A DNA stretch of 64,000 bases from Proteles cristata cristata (Eukaryota > Chordata > Mammalia > Carnivora > Hyaenidae): assembly GCA_017311185.1 (NCBI GenBank), contig JAESUZ010005528.1, positions 248,001 to 312,000 on the forward strand, given 5' to 3'. Shown here in pieces: positions 1-11,460 of this stretch. The notes beneath the pieces were generated by a model that worked only from the letters and a program-made list of their open reading frames with translations, made no database searches and was not told where the DNA came from. The number at the start of each line of letters is the position of its first letter. Position 1 is the stretch's first letter. The position numbers and the translations under genes were made by a program.

Positions 1-1262
1 AATGTAAGATCAGATGTTATTAACAGCAGAGGGGGCAGAACCAGGAGAGAGGAGCTGTTAAAAAACAAATAGTATTTTTTATTTTAAAAGAAATGTCTTC
101 TGTTTATGATACTGTTTCCCCACGGCAAAAGAGGAAAGAGTCCTTAGAGGCGTTTGGTAGTTTCTCTGGTGATGATTTATTTTATTTTTTGTGGCCCTTT
201 ATCTCCTAAGGGTGGTATATGTTTGAAATCTGCGATATATCACGCGAATATGCTTGACCAACCAATTTGGTTAGTAGTGCTCTCTGGCCACGATCCAGGA
301 AGAAGCATTAATGACCCAGCTCTCAGATGATTAAGAACATGGTCCAAATGGCTGAAGAGGCTTTCTGTAGCTGTCTCTGAAGTGAGAATTTAGCTTCATT
401 CTTGTGGCAAGTGGCCCAGGCACTGAGCCACAAGATGAGGGAATTCCTTCCAGGGAACACAACTAAGTATTTTTGGAAAGAGGCATTGCTCTCCAGGACA
501 TTTAAAATTCACTTTAGAGGTTGACCTCCCCAGGTTTAGCACTCCTGAACCTGCTTATTTGAGTCCTATGCCTGCAATTTCAGCATGCTGACACCAGGTG
601 GCAGGCTGTCCTGAAGTCATGCCACATTTCCTATTCTGCACAAGTAGGTACCCTTCAGTGTAGCTATGAGCTGAAAAGTATGGAGGAATCAAAAAGTATG
701 GAGGATACTTTATGAAAAAATAACACTTGGTAAAAATACTACAGAGGTCACCCCCACTTTTAACTCTAACACATTCATTGTCAAGGCCATGTGAATGTGT
801 GCTCCTGGAAAGCTTTACCTATTTTTATAAGTATGATGAACTTAATTATAATGTAGTCTTATAGGGGGGATATTATTGTGTTTATGTAAACACGATGTGT
901 TCTCTGCCACAGTTCAACAAGCTGTATCAAGTTTTGGATATATGGTTATGTTTTAATAACCTTGAATAAGCAAGCTCATAGATAAAATAAATATATTGGT
1001 GTCAGGGAATAATAGACTATAGAAAGATTATAATAGTATTAAAGGAAATCTAAAGCATTACAAAAGTAATGAGCCAAATTTAACATCTAATGAATTGCCT
1101 GGCTTGTTATTTCACAAGAGGATTAAAATATTATTTTACATTTTGTGCTTTTGGTTTTCCATGGGTAGTACAAGCATGTAGAATATGGATTAATGTTTGA
1201 ATATATTTTATCACTGAGGCTGAGAGGAGAGATTGTATTCATATGCTAAAATAAGTACTTAC

Positions 1263-1485
1263 GGGGGTGCCTGGGTGGCTCAGTTGGTTGAGCATCTGGC
1301 GCTCGATTTCAGCTCAGGTCATGATCTCACAGTTCATGAGTTTGATCCCCACGCTGTGCTCTGCACTGACAGCACGGAGCCTATTTTGGATTACCTCTCT
1401 CCCCTTCTCTATCCCTGCCCTTCCCTTACTCAATGTGCATGCTCTCTCTCTCTCAACATAGAAAAGTAAACTTAAAAATAAAATA
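1263..1485 (+). mobile_element. Felid tRNA-derived SINE (SINEC_Fc-like), first unit of a dimer
   Basis: Shows the full head gggggtgcctgggtggctc, the body with tcaggtcatgatctc, the CT-rich tract and an A-rich tail. It is followed directly by a second unit lacking the first few head bases. A perfect 14-bp target-site duplication, aaataagtacttac, lies at 1249-1262 and 1707-1720 and flanks the pair, not each unit. Confidence 0.93.
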
Positions 1486-1706
1486 GGTGGCTCAGTCGGT
1501 AGAGCATCCAGCTTCAGCTCAGGTCATGCTCTCATGGTTTGTAGGTTCAAGACCTGTGTCAGGCACTGTGCTGACAGCTCAGAGCCTGGAGCCTGCTTTG
1601 GATTCTATGTCTCCCTCTCTCTCTCTGCCCCTCCCCGGCTTGCACTCTGTCTCTGTCTCTCTGTCTCTCTCTCAAGAATAAATAAAAGCATTTTTAAAAA
1701 TTATAT
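1486..1706 (+). mobile_element. Felid SINE, second unit of a dimer
   Basis: Begins at 'aggtggctcag', so the first roughly nine head bases are missing, then continues through 'tcaggtcatgctctc', the CT-rich tract and an A-rich tail up to 1706. No duplication separates it from the first unit. Confidence 0.92.
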
Positions 1707-2012
1707 AAATAAGTACTTACTTTACCAGTGCTATATCCAGGCTTCTACTTGGTCAGTTTGATTCTGCTCAGTCATTGGCAGAAATCATAAAATGATCTAT
1801 TAGAGGAGCAAAAAGTAACCCATGGGACTTGATTAGTACTAAATGAATAAAGAAAACCAATGACAAAGTTTAGGTTAAAAGGAGGGACTGTCTCCTTTAA
1901 AAGTTATTAAGTCGTATAATCAAGAGCATGATTTAAAGAAATGTAAGCTCATGGGCAAAAATTAATACCATCCTTCTAACACATTAACTCTTTGGAGTAA
2001 ACATTGATTTTC

Positions 2013-2392
2013 TTTTTTTTTTTTTTTACTTTTTAAGTGTCTATTTATTTATTTTGATAGAGAACGAGCAGAGGAGGGACAGCGAGAGAAGGAGAGAGAG
2101 AATCCCTGAGTCAGAATCAAGAGCTGGATTCTTGGGGTGCCTGGGTGGCTTAGTCGGTTAAGCGTCCGACTTTCGCTTGGGTCATGATCTCGCGGTTCGT
2201 GGGTTCGAGCCCCGCGTCGGGCCCTGTGCTGACTGCCAGCTCAGAGCCTGGAGCCTGTTTCAGTCTGTGACTCCCTCTCTCTCTGACCTCCCCTGCTCAC
2301 GCTGTCTCTCTCTCTCCTAGAAATAAATAAAACATTAAAAAAAAAAAAAAAAAGAGCTGGATTCTTAACCGACTGAGTCACTGAGGTGCCCA
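2013..2392 (-). mobile_element. Old SINE, internally shortened, split by a younger SINE
   Basis: The T-rich start, 'tatttatttattttgatagag' type A-tail complement and purine-rich tract at 2013-2118 are joined, across the younger insertion, to 'aaccgactgagtcactgaggtgccc' complement-of-head sequence at about 2367-2392. The middle of the element (the part normally reading cagagcccgac) is missing. More diverged than the SINE that interrupts it. Confidence 0.75.
2134..2351 (+). mobile_element. Young felid SINE inserted into an older SINE
   Basis: Complete unit from ggggtgcctgggtggctta to a poly-A tail. It is flanked by a perfect 15-bp duplication, aagagctggattctt, at 2119-2133 and 2352-2366. Its body (gtcatgatctcgcggttcgtg) retains CpGs, which suggests a recent insertion. 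Confidence 0.95.
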
Positions 2393-2532
2393 GTTTTTCT
2401 GTCTTGTGGTAGGGACACTGATGGCCACAGAGTCTTCTGGTGCCCTGCCGGGACTCCTCACAGATCCACCATGGAAGCGAAGTTAAGTCCCTCCTCATGG
2501 CTTCCGTGTATCTTAATTTAAGAAATACTTTT

Positions 2533-2752
2533 TGGGTGCCTGGGTGGCTCTGTTGACAAGGCCTCTGACTTTGGCTCAGGTCATGGTCTCATCATGGTTC
2601 ATGAGTTCGAGCGCTGCATCAGGCTCTGTGCTGGCAGCTCAGAGCCTGGAGCCTGCTTTGGATTCTGTGTCTCACTCTCTCTGTGCTATCTCCTGCTCGC
2701 ACTCTGTCTCTCTGTCTCTGAAAAATAAATAAATGTAAACAAAAAATTTTTT
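2533..2752 (+). mobile_element. Felid SINE
   Basis: Unit from 'gggtgcctgggtggctctg' through 'tcaggtcatggtctc' and a CT-rich stretch to an A-rich tail near 2752. Confidence 0.9.
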
Positions 2753-2884
2753 AAGCAAAAAAAGGAAAAGAGAGAAACACTTTTGCCATGTGGTACTTGA
2801 AGGTCCCAGATCATGTTTAACTCAGCTCTAACTTCTTGTAGTGTTAAGCATTCCATTTATTCTTTTATAACCAATTGTCAGAAA

Positions 2885-3065
2885 GCAAGAACGTTGTGGG
2901 TATAGATTTTGGAATGAGTCAGAAACCAGGCTTCCCCATTTGCTGGCCATAAAACTTTGAGCAAATAACCAAAGCATTTGTAAAATTGGAGTAATAATAG
3001 TACCTACTTCCAGGGTAGAGAAGGGTAGATGGGAACATGTGTAAAGTGGGTAGGTTCTCTGTACT
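2885..3065 (+). mobile_element. MIR fragment
   Basis: Order of motifs follows the MIR consensus: 'aaaccaggcttcc', a CCAtttGCTGgccat segment, 'ctttgagcaaat', 'gtaaaattggagtaataat' and 'agtacctacttcc'. The 3' end is lost. Strongly diverged, as expected for this ancient family. Confidence 0.7.
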
Positions 3066-4532
3066 TGACTTAGATTAACTACTCAACTCGAGAAATGTTA
3101 ATACTTATCATTACTATTACTATTATTATTTTTAATAATGGATCTTCCTTCAGTTTCTGATCTGGGTATTCTGGGTTCTTAAGCTTGATTTTATACTGTA
3201 AGTAAAAGCAGAGAACAGTCCCTGTTTCACAAATCCTGTGATAATAGAACATGTGCTTTTCCACATCCCTCCCCCGCCCCCTTCCATTAAGTATCTGAGT
3301 ATAATAAGCACACAACCAGTGTCCTGAGTGTGATTTTCCTGGGTCCCTCTGGCATAGTCTTTGCTAAACACACCCATCTGGATGCAGACTTCTTATCAGA
3401 GAATATATTCCTTTTCAGAGAAAATGTTACAAATAAACACATCTAGCCAGGTTTCAAGTTTGCATTTTAAGCAATGAGTGGATTTTTTTTTAATTGGAGT
3501 ATAATTGACATGCAATGTGACATTAGTGTCAGGTAAACAACACAGTGATTTGACAGTTCTGTAGTTTATCCACCACTCACCATGATAAATATAGTCACCA
3601 TACGTTATTGCAATATTACTGACCATATTCCCTATGCTGTACTTTTCATCTCCCTTATTTATTTTATAAATAGAGGTTTGTACCTCTTAATTTCCATGAT
3701 CTATTTTGCCCACCCCCCGCCCCCATCCATGTCCTCTCTGGAAACCACCATTCTGCTCTTTGTAATTTAACAGCTTTTTGTTTGTTTGTTCATTTGTTTT
3801 CTTGATTCCACATATAAGTGAAATATGGTATTTGTCTTTCTCTGACTTTTTTCACTTAGCACAGTACCTTTTAGGTCCATCTGTGCTGTTGCAAATGATA
3901 AGATTTCATTATTTTTTATGGTCAAGTAATGTTCCATTGTATATATACCACATTTTCTTTATCCAGTGATCTGTGGCTGGACACTTGGGTTGCCTCCATA
4001 TCTTGGCTGTTGTAAATAATGTTGCAGTAAACATAGTAGGTCATTTATCTTTTTGGATTCATGTTTCAATTTTCTTTGGGGAACTACTCAGCAGTGGAAT
4101 TACTGGAACATACGGTGTTTCTATTTTAATTTTTTGAGGAACCTCCATACTGTTTTCCACAGTGGCTGCACCAGTTTGCATTCCTACCCACAGTGCTCAA
4201 GGGTTTTTTTTTCCTCCACATTCTCACCAACACTCGTTATCTCTTGTCTTTTTAATAAGAACCATTCTGACATTGTGTAACATGGTGTGCCCTTGTGGTT
4301 ATCATTCACATTTCCCTGATTACTAGTGATGATGAGCATCTTTTTATATATTTGTTAGCCATCTGCATGTCTTCTTTGGGAAAATGTCTGTTTAGCTCCT
4401 CTGCCCATTTTTTAATTGGATTTTTTTGCTGTTGACTCATAGGAGTTCTTTATATATTTTGGATATTAATTCCTTTCTGATATATCATTTGCAAATATCT
4501 TCTCCTACTCAGTAGATTGTCTTTCTGTTTTG

Positions 4533-4745
4533 TTAATTGTTTCTTTGCTGTGTGGAAGCTTTTATTTTGATGCTGTCCTGGTAGTTTATTTTGCTTTTGT
4601 TTGTCTGAAGAGATATATCCATAAATATGTCACTAAGGCTGATATCCAAGAGACTACTGCCAGTGTCTTCTTTTAGGAGATTTATGATTTCGGGTCCCAC
4701 ATTTAGGTTTTTCATCCATTTTGAGTTTGTTTTTGTATATGGCAT
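4533..4745 (-). pseudogene. Remnant of LINE-1 ORF2 protein
   Basis: A 70-codon open stretch matching the region of L1 ORF2 after the reverse transcriptase (PYTKTNSKWMKNLNVGPEII). It is a decayed piece of the surrounding L1, without a start or catalytic domain of its own, and not a cellular gene. Confidence 0.85.
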
Positions 4746-4765
4746 AAGAAAGTGGTCGAGTTTTA

Positions 4766-4990
4766 GGGCTCCTGGATGGGCCGGTCCGTTAAGTATCCAC
4801 CTTCGGTTCAGATCATGATTTCACGGTTCATGGGTTCGAACCCCACATCAGGCTCTTTGCTTACAGCTCAGAACCTGGATCTATGTCAGATGCTATGTCT
4901 CCCTCTCTCTCTGCCCCTCCCCTGCCCATGCTCTGTCTCTCTGTCTCACTCAAGAAAGAAGACATGAATAAATATTAAAAAAATTTAAAA
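4766..4990 (+). mobile_element. Felid SINE inserted in the L1
   Basis: Diverged head 'gggctcctggatgggccgg', then 'gatcatgatttcacggttca' and 'gggttcgaacccc' (an intact pol III B box), the CT tract and A tail. The L1 sequence resumes after it, so the SINE is the younger element. It carries a clean pair GGTTCA-tg-GGTTCG at 4825-4838. Confidence 0.92.
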
Positions 4991-5819
4991 AACAAAGTTC
5001 TGGCTTCTAGTTTTGTCAGCACCATGTGTCAAAGAGACTACCTTTTCCCCCATTGTATATTCTTGCCTCTTTGTTGTAGATTAATTGACCAAATATTTAT
5101 GTGTTTATTTCTTGGCTCTCTCTTCAGTTCTATTGATCTCTATGTCTGTTTTTTATGCCAGTACCATACTGTTATGATTACTGTAGCTTCGTAATGTATC
5201 TTGAAATCTGGGCTTGTGGTATCTCCAGCTTCGTTCTTCTTTCTCAAGGTTGGTTTGGCAAAGTGGATCATCTTTAACTGAAAGGACAGGTGGGTGTAGG
5301 ACTGTCAGTGCCCTGAAGACTTGAAGAAGTTCCTTCCACTGAGCTGGGGTGAGGGAGGGGCCTACTTAGCCCCTTCACGAGACTCCTTCACGAGAGGGCC
5401 CAGCTGTGTTACTCTGAAGCAAAAACCATAGTCTTTATGCTTGCCAATAATGTGAATGAAATCATCAAAATATAGCTGTTGCACTGGTAGAAAAGAAAAT
5501 AAGAGCAGGTTAGACTTAATGTATTAACGATACAGAGTGGGGGTAGGAGACAATAATCATTTTTGGGTTTCCCAGTGGAAGAGAAAAAGTAAGGATGCAG
5601 GCTTGATTTCAGTTTAGCCACTAGTTGGGCCAGCTGAATGTGCTGTTGGTCACTTAATTTCTCAGGGCCTTGGGTCTGTAACTTTAGCACTCAGTCCTCT
5701 TTTTCTTTCCCCTGTCCACCAGTGCTGATGGGTTCTAAATTAGAGGTCTCTTCATTGAGCTCCGTAGTCACTTGCTTGGGGTGATGCCAGAGAGGACAGC
5801 ATTGTTTGGGGTTTTGCTT

Positions 5820-5975
5820 TAGCTCCCGTCTCTACCACCTACTGGCCCTGTGATCTTGGGCCAGAAACCTCTCCAGACCTCAGTGTCTTCATCTCTTAAC
5901 AGGAGGGGATAGGGATTCCCATGGCATTAGGCTGCTCTGCAAATGATGGGAATTACTATGTCACGTGCTAGGCAC
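5820..5975 (+). mobile_element. MIR fragment
   Basis: Contains the MIR-like series 'ctctaccacctactggc', 'tgtgatcttgggcc', 'aacctctccagacctcagt' and 'ttcatctcttaacagg', then 'gtgctaggca' near the end. Conserved order, diverged sequence. Confidence 0.75.
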
Positions 5976-6124
5976 CGAGGAAGCCTCTGTAAATGTTCAG
6001 CCAAAGTGAGGAGACTGTCAGAGATCATGATGGTGACGCCGGGGTCCCCAATGCACCCTCACTCCAACTACACAAAATTTTTTTTCCTACCTGCCGCTTC
6101 ACCCATGTTAGGGCCGATGGGGAC

Positions 6125-6245
6125 ACAAAAGAGCGTCTACTCTCATTGTAAGGGCATGAGGCTAGAAAGAGTGGTTAAGTGTCTTTTCTAAAGTTACACA
6201 GCCGGTTAGGAACAAAGCCAGGCCTAAAACTGTGGTCTACAAAAT
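6125..6245 (-). mobile_element. MIR-like fragment
   Basis: Contains 'gtggttaagtgtc', 'aagttacacagccggttagg' and 'caaagccaggcct', which match the antisense central part of MIR (the usual 'ggtcacacagctagtaag' segment). Short and diverged. Confidence 0.55.
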
Positions 6246-8409
6246 TCCCCTCTTGTGCGAATCCCATCGGCGATGCCAAATTCCCCCCGTAATAAGGCGT
6301 TTTAAAGTCTAAATGCCCAAGAAGACTTAACAGGTCCAGGTTCTTCAAGAATGGAACAGAATTTCGATTATACCCATTCATATCCACTACATAGATGGCT
6401 TATCAAAAGCCCATGGGGTGGGAGAGAAAGAATGGAATTGAGACGTTTAGAGGGTGAACAATGTTCCAAGTCAAACCATTCCTCACAAAGTGGAGTGCAA
6501 AAGGAGATAACATGTGTGGTTTCGAGAAAAAACACTGATTTTTTTTTCTGTAAACCTTTAGGCTCCGGCAAATATGGGGAATTTAGTTTGGCACAGCTAA
6601 CAAAGGTGAAGTGCAGTGAAAAATAAAATGCAGATATCCTGCTATGCTGAGCAGATGCGGCTGGGTATTTCTGGAAGAAACAGTATCTCAGAAATTCATT
6701 GGTGGCTGGAGGCAGGAGGGGTGAGGTTAGTGAGGTCAACGGGGGGCAGGGGTGGCAGGGGACCTGTCCACGGGAGTTTCATTGCTGCTCAGGGGCGGGG
6801 GGTGCATCACCATGAGGCAAGAACTTTTGAAACCCGAGAAAAAGAAAGTTGGGGAGTTTTCCGGTGACATTTTGAATTGAGAAAGAAAAGAAAGTCACAT
6901 TTTGCTGAGCAAGATGGCCCAGTCCAATTCAGAGAATTGAGTAAGAGACAAAATTCCCAGAATCACGGGAAAAAACTAGTCTAGGACTTCCCTGGGGAGC
7001 ACCCAGATCAAACACTGACCCAAGGGATCTCCACAGTTTGCTGACGGGGGCGCCGGCTGCAGTTGGAGGCTTGGAACTGAGTCCAGAAAAGACCCCAAAC
7101 CCACAGGGACACAGGGAGTTGAAAGTGTGGTTTGGCCCTAGTGGAAAAGAAAGGAGGTTGGTCAAGAGAGGTCTGCTAATAGAAAGGCGGCTGAAAACAA
7201 GAAGCATCTGGAAAGGGCCATTGAATGCTTTAAACTCATGCCAAGCTAATTGAGTAATGTGAGCACATGTTCTTGTAAATTATTTCAACTGTATATAGTT
7301 CTTCCCCTGAGATTGCCTTACCCTGTGGTTCAAGATTGGTTGTGTGTCTGAATAGACTCCGAGTGGGCTGTTGCGGCCTATATGCACACATGGCGTATAG
7401 ATTATAGCCTGCCTTCCCGGTACTGTGCCCCGATGGACTGGGTTTTCACAATTCATTACTTAATGTGGCAGATAGTATGATTCCCACAGTGCAGGTGTCA
7501 AAACCGAGTCGCTCACAGGGTGGTTTGGCTGTGGTGCCCTCAGTTCCTTACCCCATGCCGCCAGGTCCTGAAAATGCAGTGGGGTGAGAGAAACACACAG
7601 ACAAGGGTGCATTTCTGAGCTCTTTCAACAAGAGGCTCTCCTCCATCGGCCAGCCTTGGACGGTGATGCCTTTTGAATTAGGACTCCCTTCTGGAAAGCC
7701 TGGCAGAGACCCCTTCAGTTCTCAAACCTGGGGATGGGAGTGCTCCCTTAATCGTCATGAAGAAACTTGCTGTTCTTCACACCGGACCTTGTCCCATCCC
7801 TGCTGCCCAGCGTCCCGCCCCCTCTGCTCACCTCACAGACAGCTCCCCAGATGTCCACCAGCCTATTGTGCTTCCCCATGGAAGTCAGAGAATCTAGGTC
7901 AGCTTATCCAAGTAGAAAGTGTTATTTTATTGAGTTAACTCTGCACAAACTGCTGCCTCAGTGCTTTATAGAAACAGAGTCCCTTGTGTCCAGGGCATTT
8001 TCTCTGGAAGTTTTCAGAGGCCTCCAAGTAATCACTTAGATTTAAAATCAAACAATGAAAATCCTTCTTTTTTTAGAAATGGTGTTTCCCGGTAACACAT
8101 GTCTCTCTTTTTAACTGTTTTGTCAGACACTAAATCAATTCAGCCTTTGGCGTGGTGCAAGGGCTGTAAGTGAAATTCCCAGTACTTCGGCGTCAATGTC
8201 CGGAAGGATCAGAATGCACCTGACAGAATGGGAGGCTTAGACCCATTTCATGATTATGAAATGTCCTTATTATTCCTGTAACTTGACCCAGTAAATATCA
8301 TTAAACCCAAACTGATTATCAAATGAGAAAAGGATCTTTTTGGCTACTATAAACATCATTTTGAATTCTACATCGGGGATAGATGTCTTTATAATTATGG
8401 GTTTTTATT

Positions 8410-8616
8410 GTCTTTTTAAAAGTTTATTCATTTACTTATTTTAGAGAGAGAGCAGGGGAGAGGCAGAAAGAGAGGGAGAGAGAGGGAGCCCCAAGCAGGC
8501 TCCACACTGTCAGCACAGAGCCCGACGTGGGGCTTGATCTCACAAACTGTGAAATCATGACCTGAGCCCACATCAGGAGTCAAGCGCTTCACAGACTGAG
8601 CCATCCGGACACCACC
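8410..8616 (-). mobile_element. Felid SINE
   Basis: Reverse-oriented unit: 'taaaagtttattcatttac', the GA-rich tract, 'gcaggctccacactgtcagc', 'atcatgacctgagccc' and a worn head complement 'gactgagccatccgg'. A short flanking repeat beginning gggttttta is visible on both sides (from about 8399 and just after 8616). Confidence 0.9.
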
Positions 8617-8895
8617 GGGTTTTTAAATGTCTCAACATTATAGTAATGCTCTTTTATAATCATACTTTCCAACCTTTTAGAGTAGCGTCACTCAAAGTAC
8701 CTGTAGACCAGAGTCAGTCCACAAATACTGTTACCGTTACCAGACCTGATAAGATAGCTACAGAAATTAAGAACAGGCACTTAGAAACTCTTAGCACTTT
8801 GCACACACCATAGCCTCCAAGCAGCATTTCATTTTCCTAGCAATGTCTCTTTATTAAAGTATTTCTCATCGCTTAGAAATGGATCCCCCCTCCAT

Positions 8896-8898
<3 letters not shown>

Positions 8899-8939
<41 letters not shown>
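8899..8939. repeat. (CT)n microsatellite
   Basis: About 20 uninterrupted CT units. It is not part of a recognisable SINE, so it is a free-standing dinucleotide array and likely polymorphic in length. Confidence 0.97.
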
Positions 8940-8941
<2 letters not shown>

Positions 8942-9034
8942 TCCTGGTCCTTCCACAAAGATAGTTTGAGAAAAACTATGGTTAAGACATCCAGCATCTC
9001 ATTTGATGCTGCCTACAGTTTTGTGAGGGACGTC

Positions 9035-9135
9035 AGGGTCACATATTAAGGTCTATCTTATGGATAAATAAAGCCAGGCCAGGCTCAGAGAAGTAAAAAC
9101 ACCTGGCCTATCACATGTGTGGTGTTGTGATCTAG
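9035..9135 (-). mobile_element. MIR-like fragment
   Basis: 'ttatggataaataaagccaggccaggctcagagaag' region (starting 9058) followed by 'cctatcacatgtg' resembles the antisense MIR series gaaactgaggctcagagagg...aaggtcacaca. Weak. Confidence 0.4.
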
Positions 9136-10510
9136 TTCTTCTTACCCTGAGCCAGCAGTTGACCCAGGTGTCACTCTGCTAATCACAGACCAGTTAAAGC
9201 AGGGTCATCTGCAAACACTTGTGCCTAAGCTCTTTTTTCAAGGAGGTATCTCTGTGTACCATTGACCTTGAATGATCTACAAACAGATAACCTTTGATAA
9301 CACTGGCGTTCTCCTAATTTAGAAAAACAGACTGGTTAATTTCCTGGGCTTTGCAAAGCGGTCAGTGGATAATAACTGCTAAGAAGCTCAAGGTTTGGAA
9401 GAGCACGTAGGGGACCATGCAGCGCCTTGGCACTGACCCCTCGACGGCACCTGGGATGGCCCTTCACCATGGGAGGAATGTACCATACCAGACAGCACAC
9501 TGTTAGGAGAATCAGGGACAGTTACGAAGTCCCTCCTTGTGTCCTGGCTACCCTTTCTCTGTTTTGCCTCTTGGCCCCACATCTACCTCCTCAAGATCCT
9601 AAGAACGAGTCTCAGTATTTAGTTATAGGCTTGATGCCACTCCTGAACCATGTTCTTCCACCCAAGGCAAAACTCTCTAGATGATTGAAGGCTTCATTGG
9701 TTCGTAGGACTTCAAAAATACCCCACCCCAACCTCATCATCCTAGCCACGCTCTGCCTTCTCTTTAGTCATGGTCCATCCTTAAGTGGATGAGTCCCCTC
9801 ACCCCAAAACTAAGCCTGGCCTTCCAAAGGTGGTCTGGTGAGATTATGGGGAAAGGATCATTTCCCTCCATCCACACCTTGTTTCCTAGAATGTAGTCTA
9901 AGACTGTACAACCTCTTTTGCTGTCATATCACTTGGCTGTGTTGTAATGAGATAAAGATCCTATGGCTTTCTGATATGAACATCCATAACACCTGCTCTA
10001 GGATTTTAATCCTGTAATTTATTTTGGGACAAACTACTGCTCAGTAGAAGAAAAGCGGTTTCAGGTCATTTAATCCTCCTGGTTAACTTGATTTGGAGTC
10101 CCAGTGTCTGGGTAGGCAGCAGCCTCTGGTCCATGCCTCAGAGTGTGGTTAGCTAATTGACAAAATTCCAACTAGCTGCTGAACTCTCTGGGTTTATCAA
10201 TGAGCTGCCCAGGTAGACACTCCATTCATTTTAGCTGCCTCCCTCCTCCTCCCCTTTCAGAAACACTGATCAAGGAGGTGTCTTTGCTGTGACCTTTGTG
10301 ACATCTGTTTCTACACCATCCATGTGCTGCCTCTGATTGTACCCAGCATCCCAGCCTCTGATGGCCTGATCACTGCATCTGTGGACCACGCCAGAGATTT
10401 TACATGGGTTGCCTCAGGGGGTCCAGAGATGGAAGAGGAGTAGGAGGGAAATTACCATTTCACATGCTATAATAAGCATATATGACTTCTGCAATTAAGA
10501 AAGGTAATGA

Positions 10511-10740
10511 GGGGCGCCTGGGTGGCTTAGTGGTTAAGTGTCCTACTTTCACTTAGGTCATGATGTCGCGGTTCGTGGGTTCGAACCCCGTGTCAGGCTC
10601 TGTGCTGACTGCCAGCTCAGAGCCTGGAGCCTATTTCAGAGTCTGTGTCTCCCTCTCTCTCTGACCCTCCTCTGCTCACACTGTCTCTCTCTCTCTCTCT
10701 CTCCTAGAAGTAAATAAAAAAATATTTTAAAAAAATAAAA
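10511..10740 (+). mobile_element. Felid SINE
   Basis: Intact head ggggcgcctgggtggcttag and CpG-containing body (gatgtcgcggttcgtgggtt), long CT array and A-rich tail. Near-perfect duplication aaggtaatga (10501-10510) and aaagtaatga (after the tail). Apparently young. Confidence 0.94.
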
Positions 10741-10930
10741 GAAAAGTAATGATAGAAAAGACAAAAGAAGAAAGAAGTCATCCTCCTGGCTTGTTGGCTG
10801 GAGTTCAGTCCATAGTAGAATTCTCCTCCCTCCGTGGCCACCTGACTCACTCATGAGCCACTCTTTTCCTGACTCCTCACATTCTGGTCTCTATACTCTA
10901 CAGAGGGAATAAATGCTTCTTCCAAGTTTA

Positions 10931-11150
10931 CTCAGCAAACTACAGCCTGTGGGCCAAAGCCAGCGGCGTACCTGTTTTTGTAAATAAAGTTTTATTGGAA
11001 CACAGCCATGCATGTTTGTTGAATCTGATTGTCTATGGCTGTGGTCCCAGTACAACCACGGAACTGAGGAGTGGTAACAGAGACTGGACAGCTGGCAAAG
11101 CCTGAAGTATGACTCTCTGGTCCTTCCCAAACTCAGTTTGCTGACCCTTG
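10931..11150. mobile_element. Short non-autonomous DNA transposon, hAT-like
   Basis: Terminal inverted repeats are visible: tcagcaaact on the left (from about 10932) and agtttgctga on the right (11135-11144). The interior contains 'gtaaataaagttttattgg' and 'aacacagccatgcatg', and matches a common mammalian hAT/MER-type element that I know but cannot name with certainty. No transposase remains. Confidence 0.8.
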
Positions 11151-11176
11151 TTCTGTGATAATAAGCGCATTTATTT

Positions 11177-11400
11177 AGGGGCACCTGGGTGGCTCAGCTG
11201 GCTAAGTGTTAGAGTTTGGCTCAGGTCATGATCTCATGGTTTGTGAACTCGAGCCCCACGTTGTGCTCTGTGCTGACACCTCAGAGCCTGGAGCCTGCTT
11301 CGGATTCTGGGTCTCCCTCTCTTTCTGTCCCTCTCCTGCTCACACTCTGTCTCTCTTCCGCTCTCTCAAAAATAAACGAACATTAAAAATAAATGAATGA
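11177..11400 (+). mobile_element. Felid SINE
   Basis: From aggggcacctgggtggctc through 'tcaggtcatgatctcatgg', a CT-rich tract, and an A-rich tail with aaataaacg and aaataaatgaatg. Lies just 3' of the hAT-like element and about 65 bases from an opposite-strand SINE. Confidence 0.93.
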
Positions 11401-11460
11401 ATAAACAAAAAGGTTGATCACAGCTCTGCTGGTCACATCACCTTGCAGAGCAGTCTTGTT

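Larger units (their letters stand above)
3483..5260 (-). mobile_element. LINE-1 3' portion (truncated), split by a SINE
   Basis: The poly-T at 3483 is the A-tail of an element read on the - strand. Behind it come the 3' UTR and the C-terminal part of L1 ORF2 in antisense, with familiar stretches such as 'tccacatataagtgaaat', 'ttccattgtatatatacca' and 'ttccacagtggctgcacca'. The - strand frame at 4533-4745 reads MPYTKTNSKWMKNLNV, close to the C-terminal part of L1 reverse transcriptase/ORF2. The copy is broken by stops and 5'-truncated near 5260, so it cannot move. A SINE interrupts it at 4766-4990. Confidence 0.93.

Noticed and set aside
1233..1681. Overlapping small frames such as those reading WLSWLS or MAQSVEHPASAQVM
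   Set aside because: They are translations of the SINE body; the same peptides recur at 2532, 4776, 12608, 21059, 31109, 31354, 35221 and 50462, wherever the SINE occurs.
4825..4844. tRNA gene in the SINE heads (intact A- and B-box-like sequences)
   Set aside because: The heads derive from a tRNA but are followed by the SINE body and tail, and do not form a full cloverleaf with a mature 3' end.
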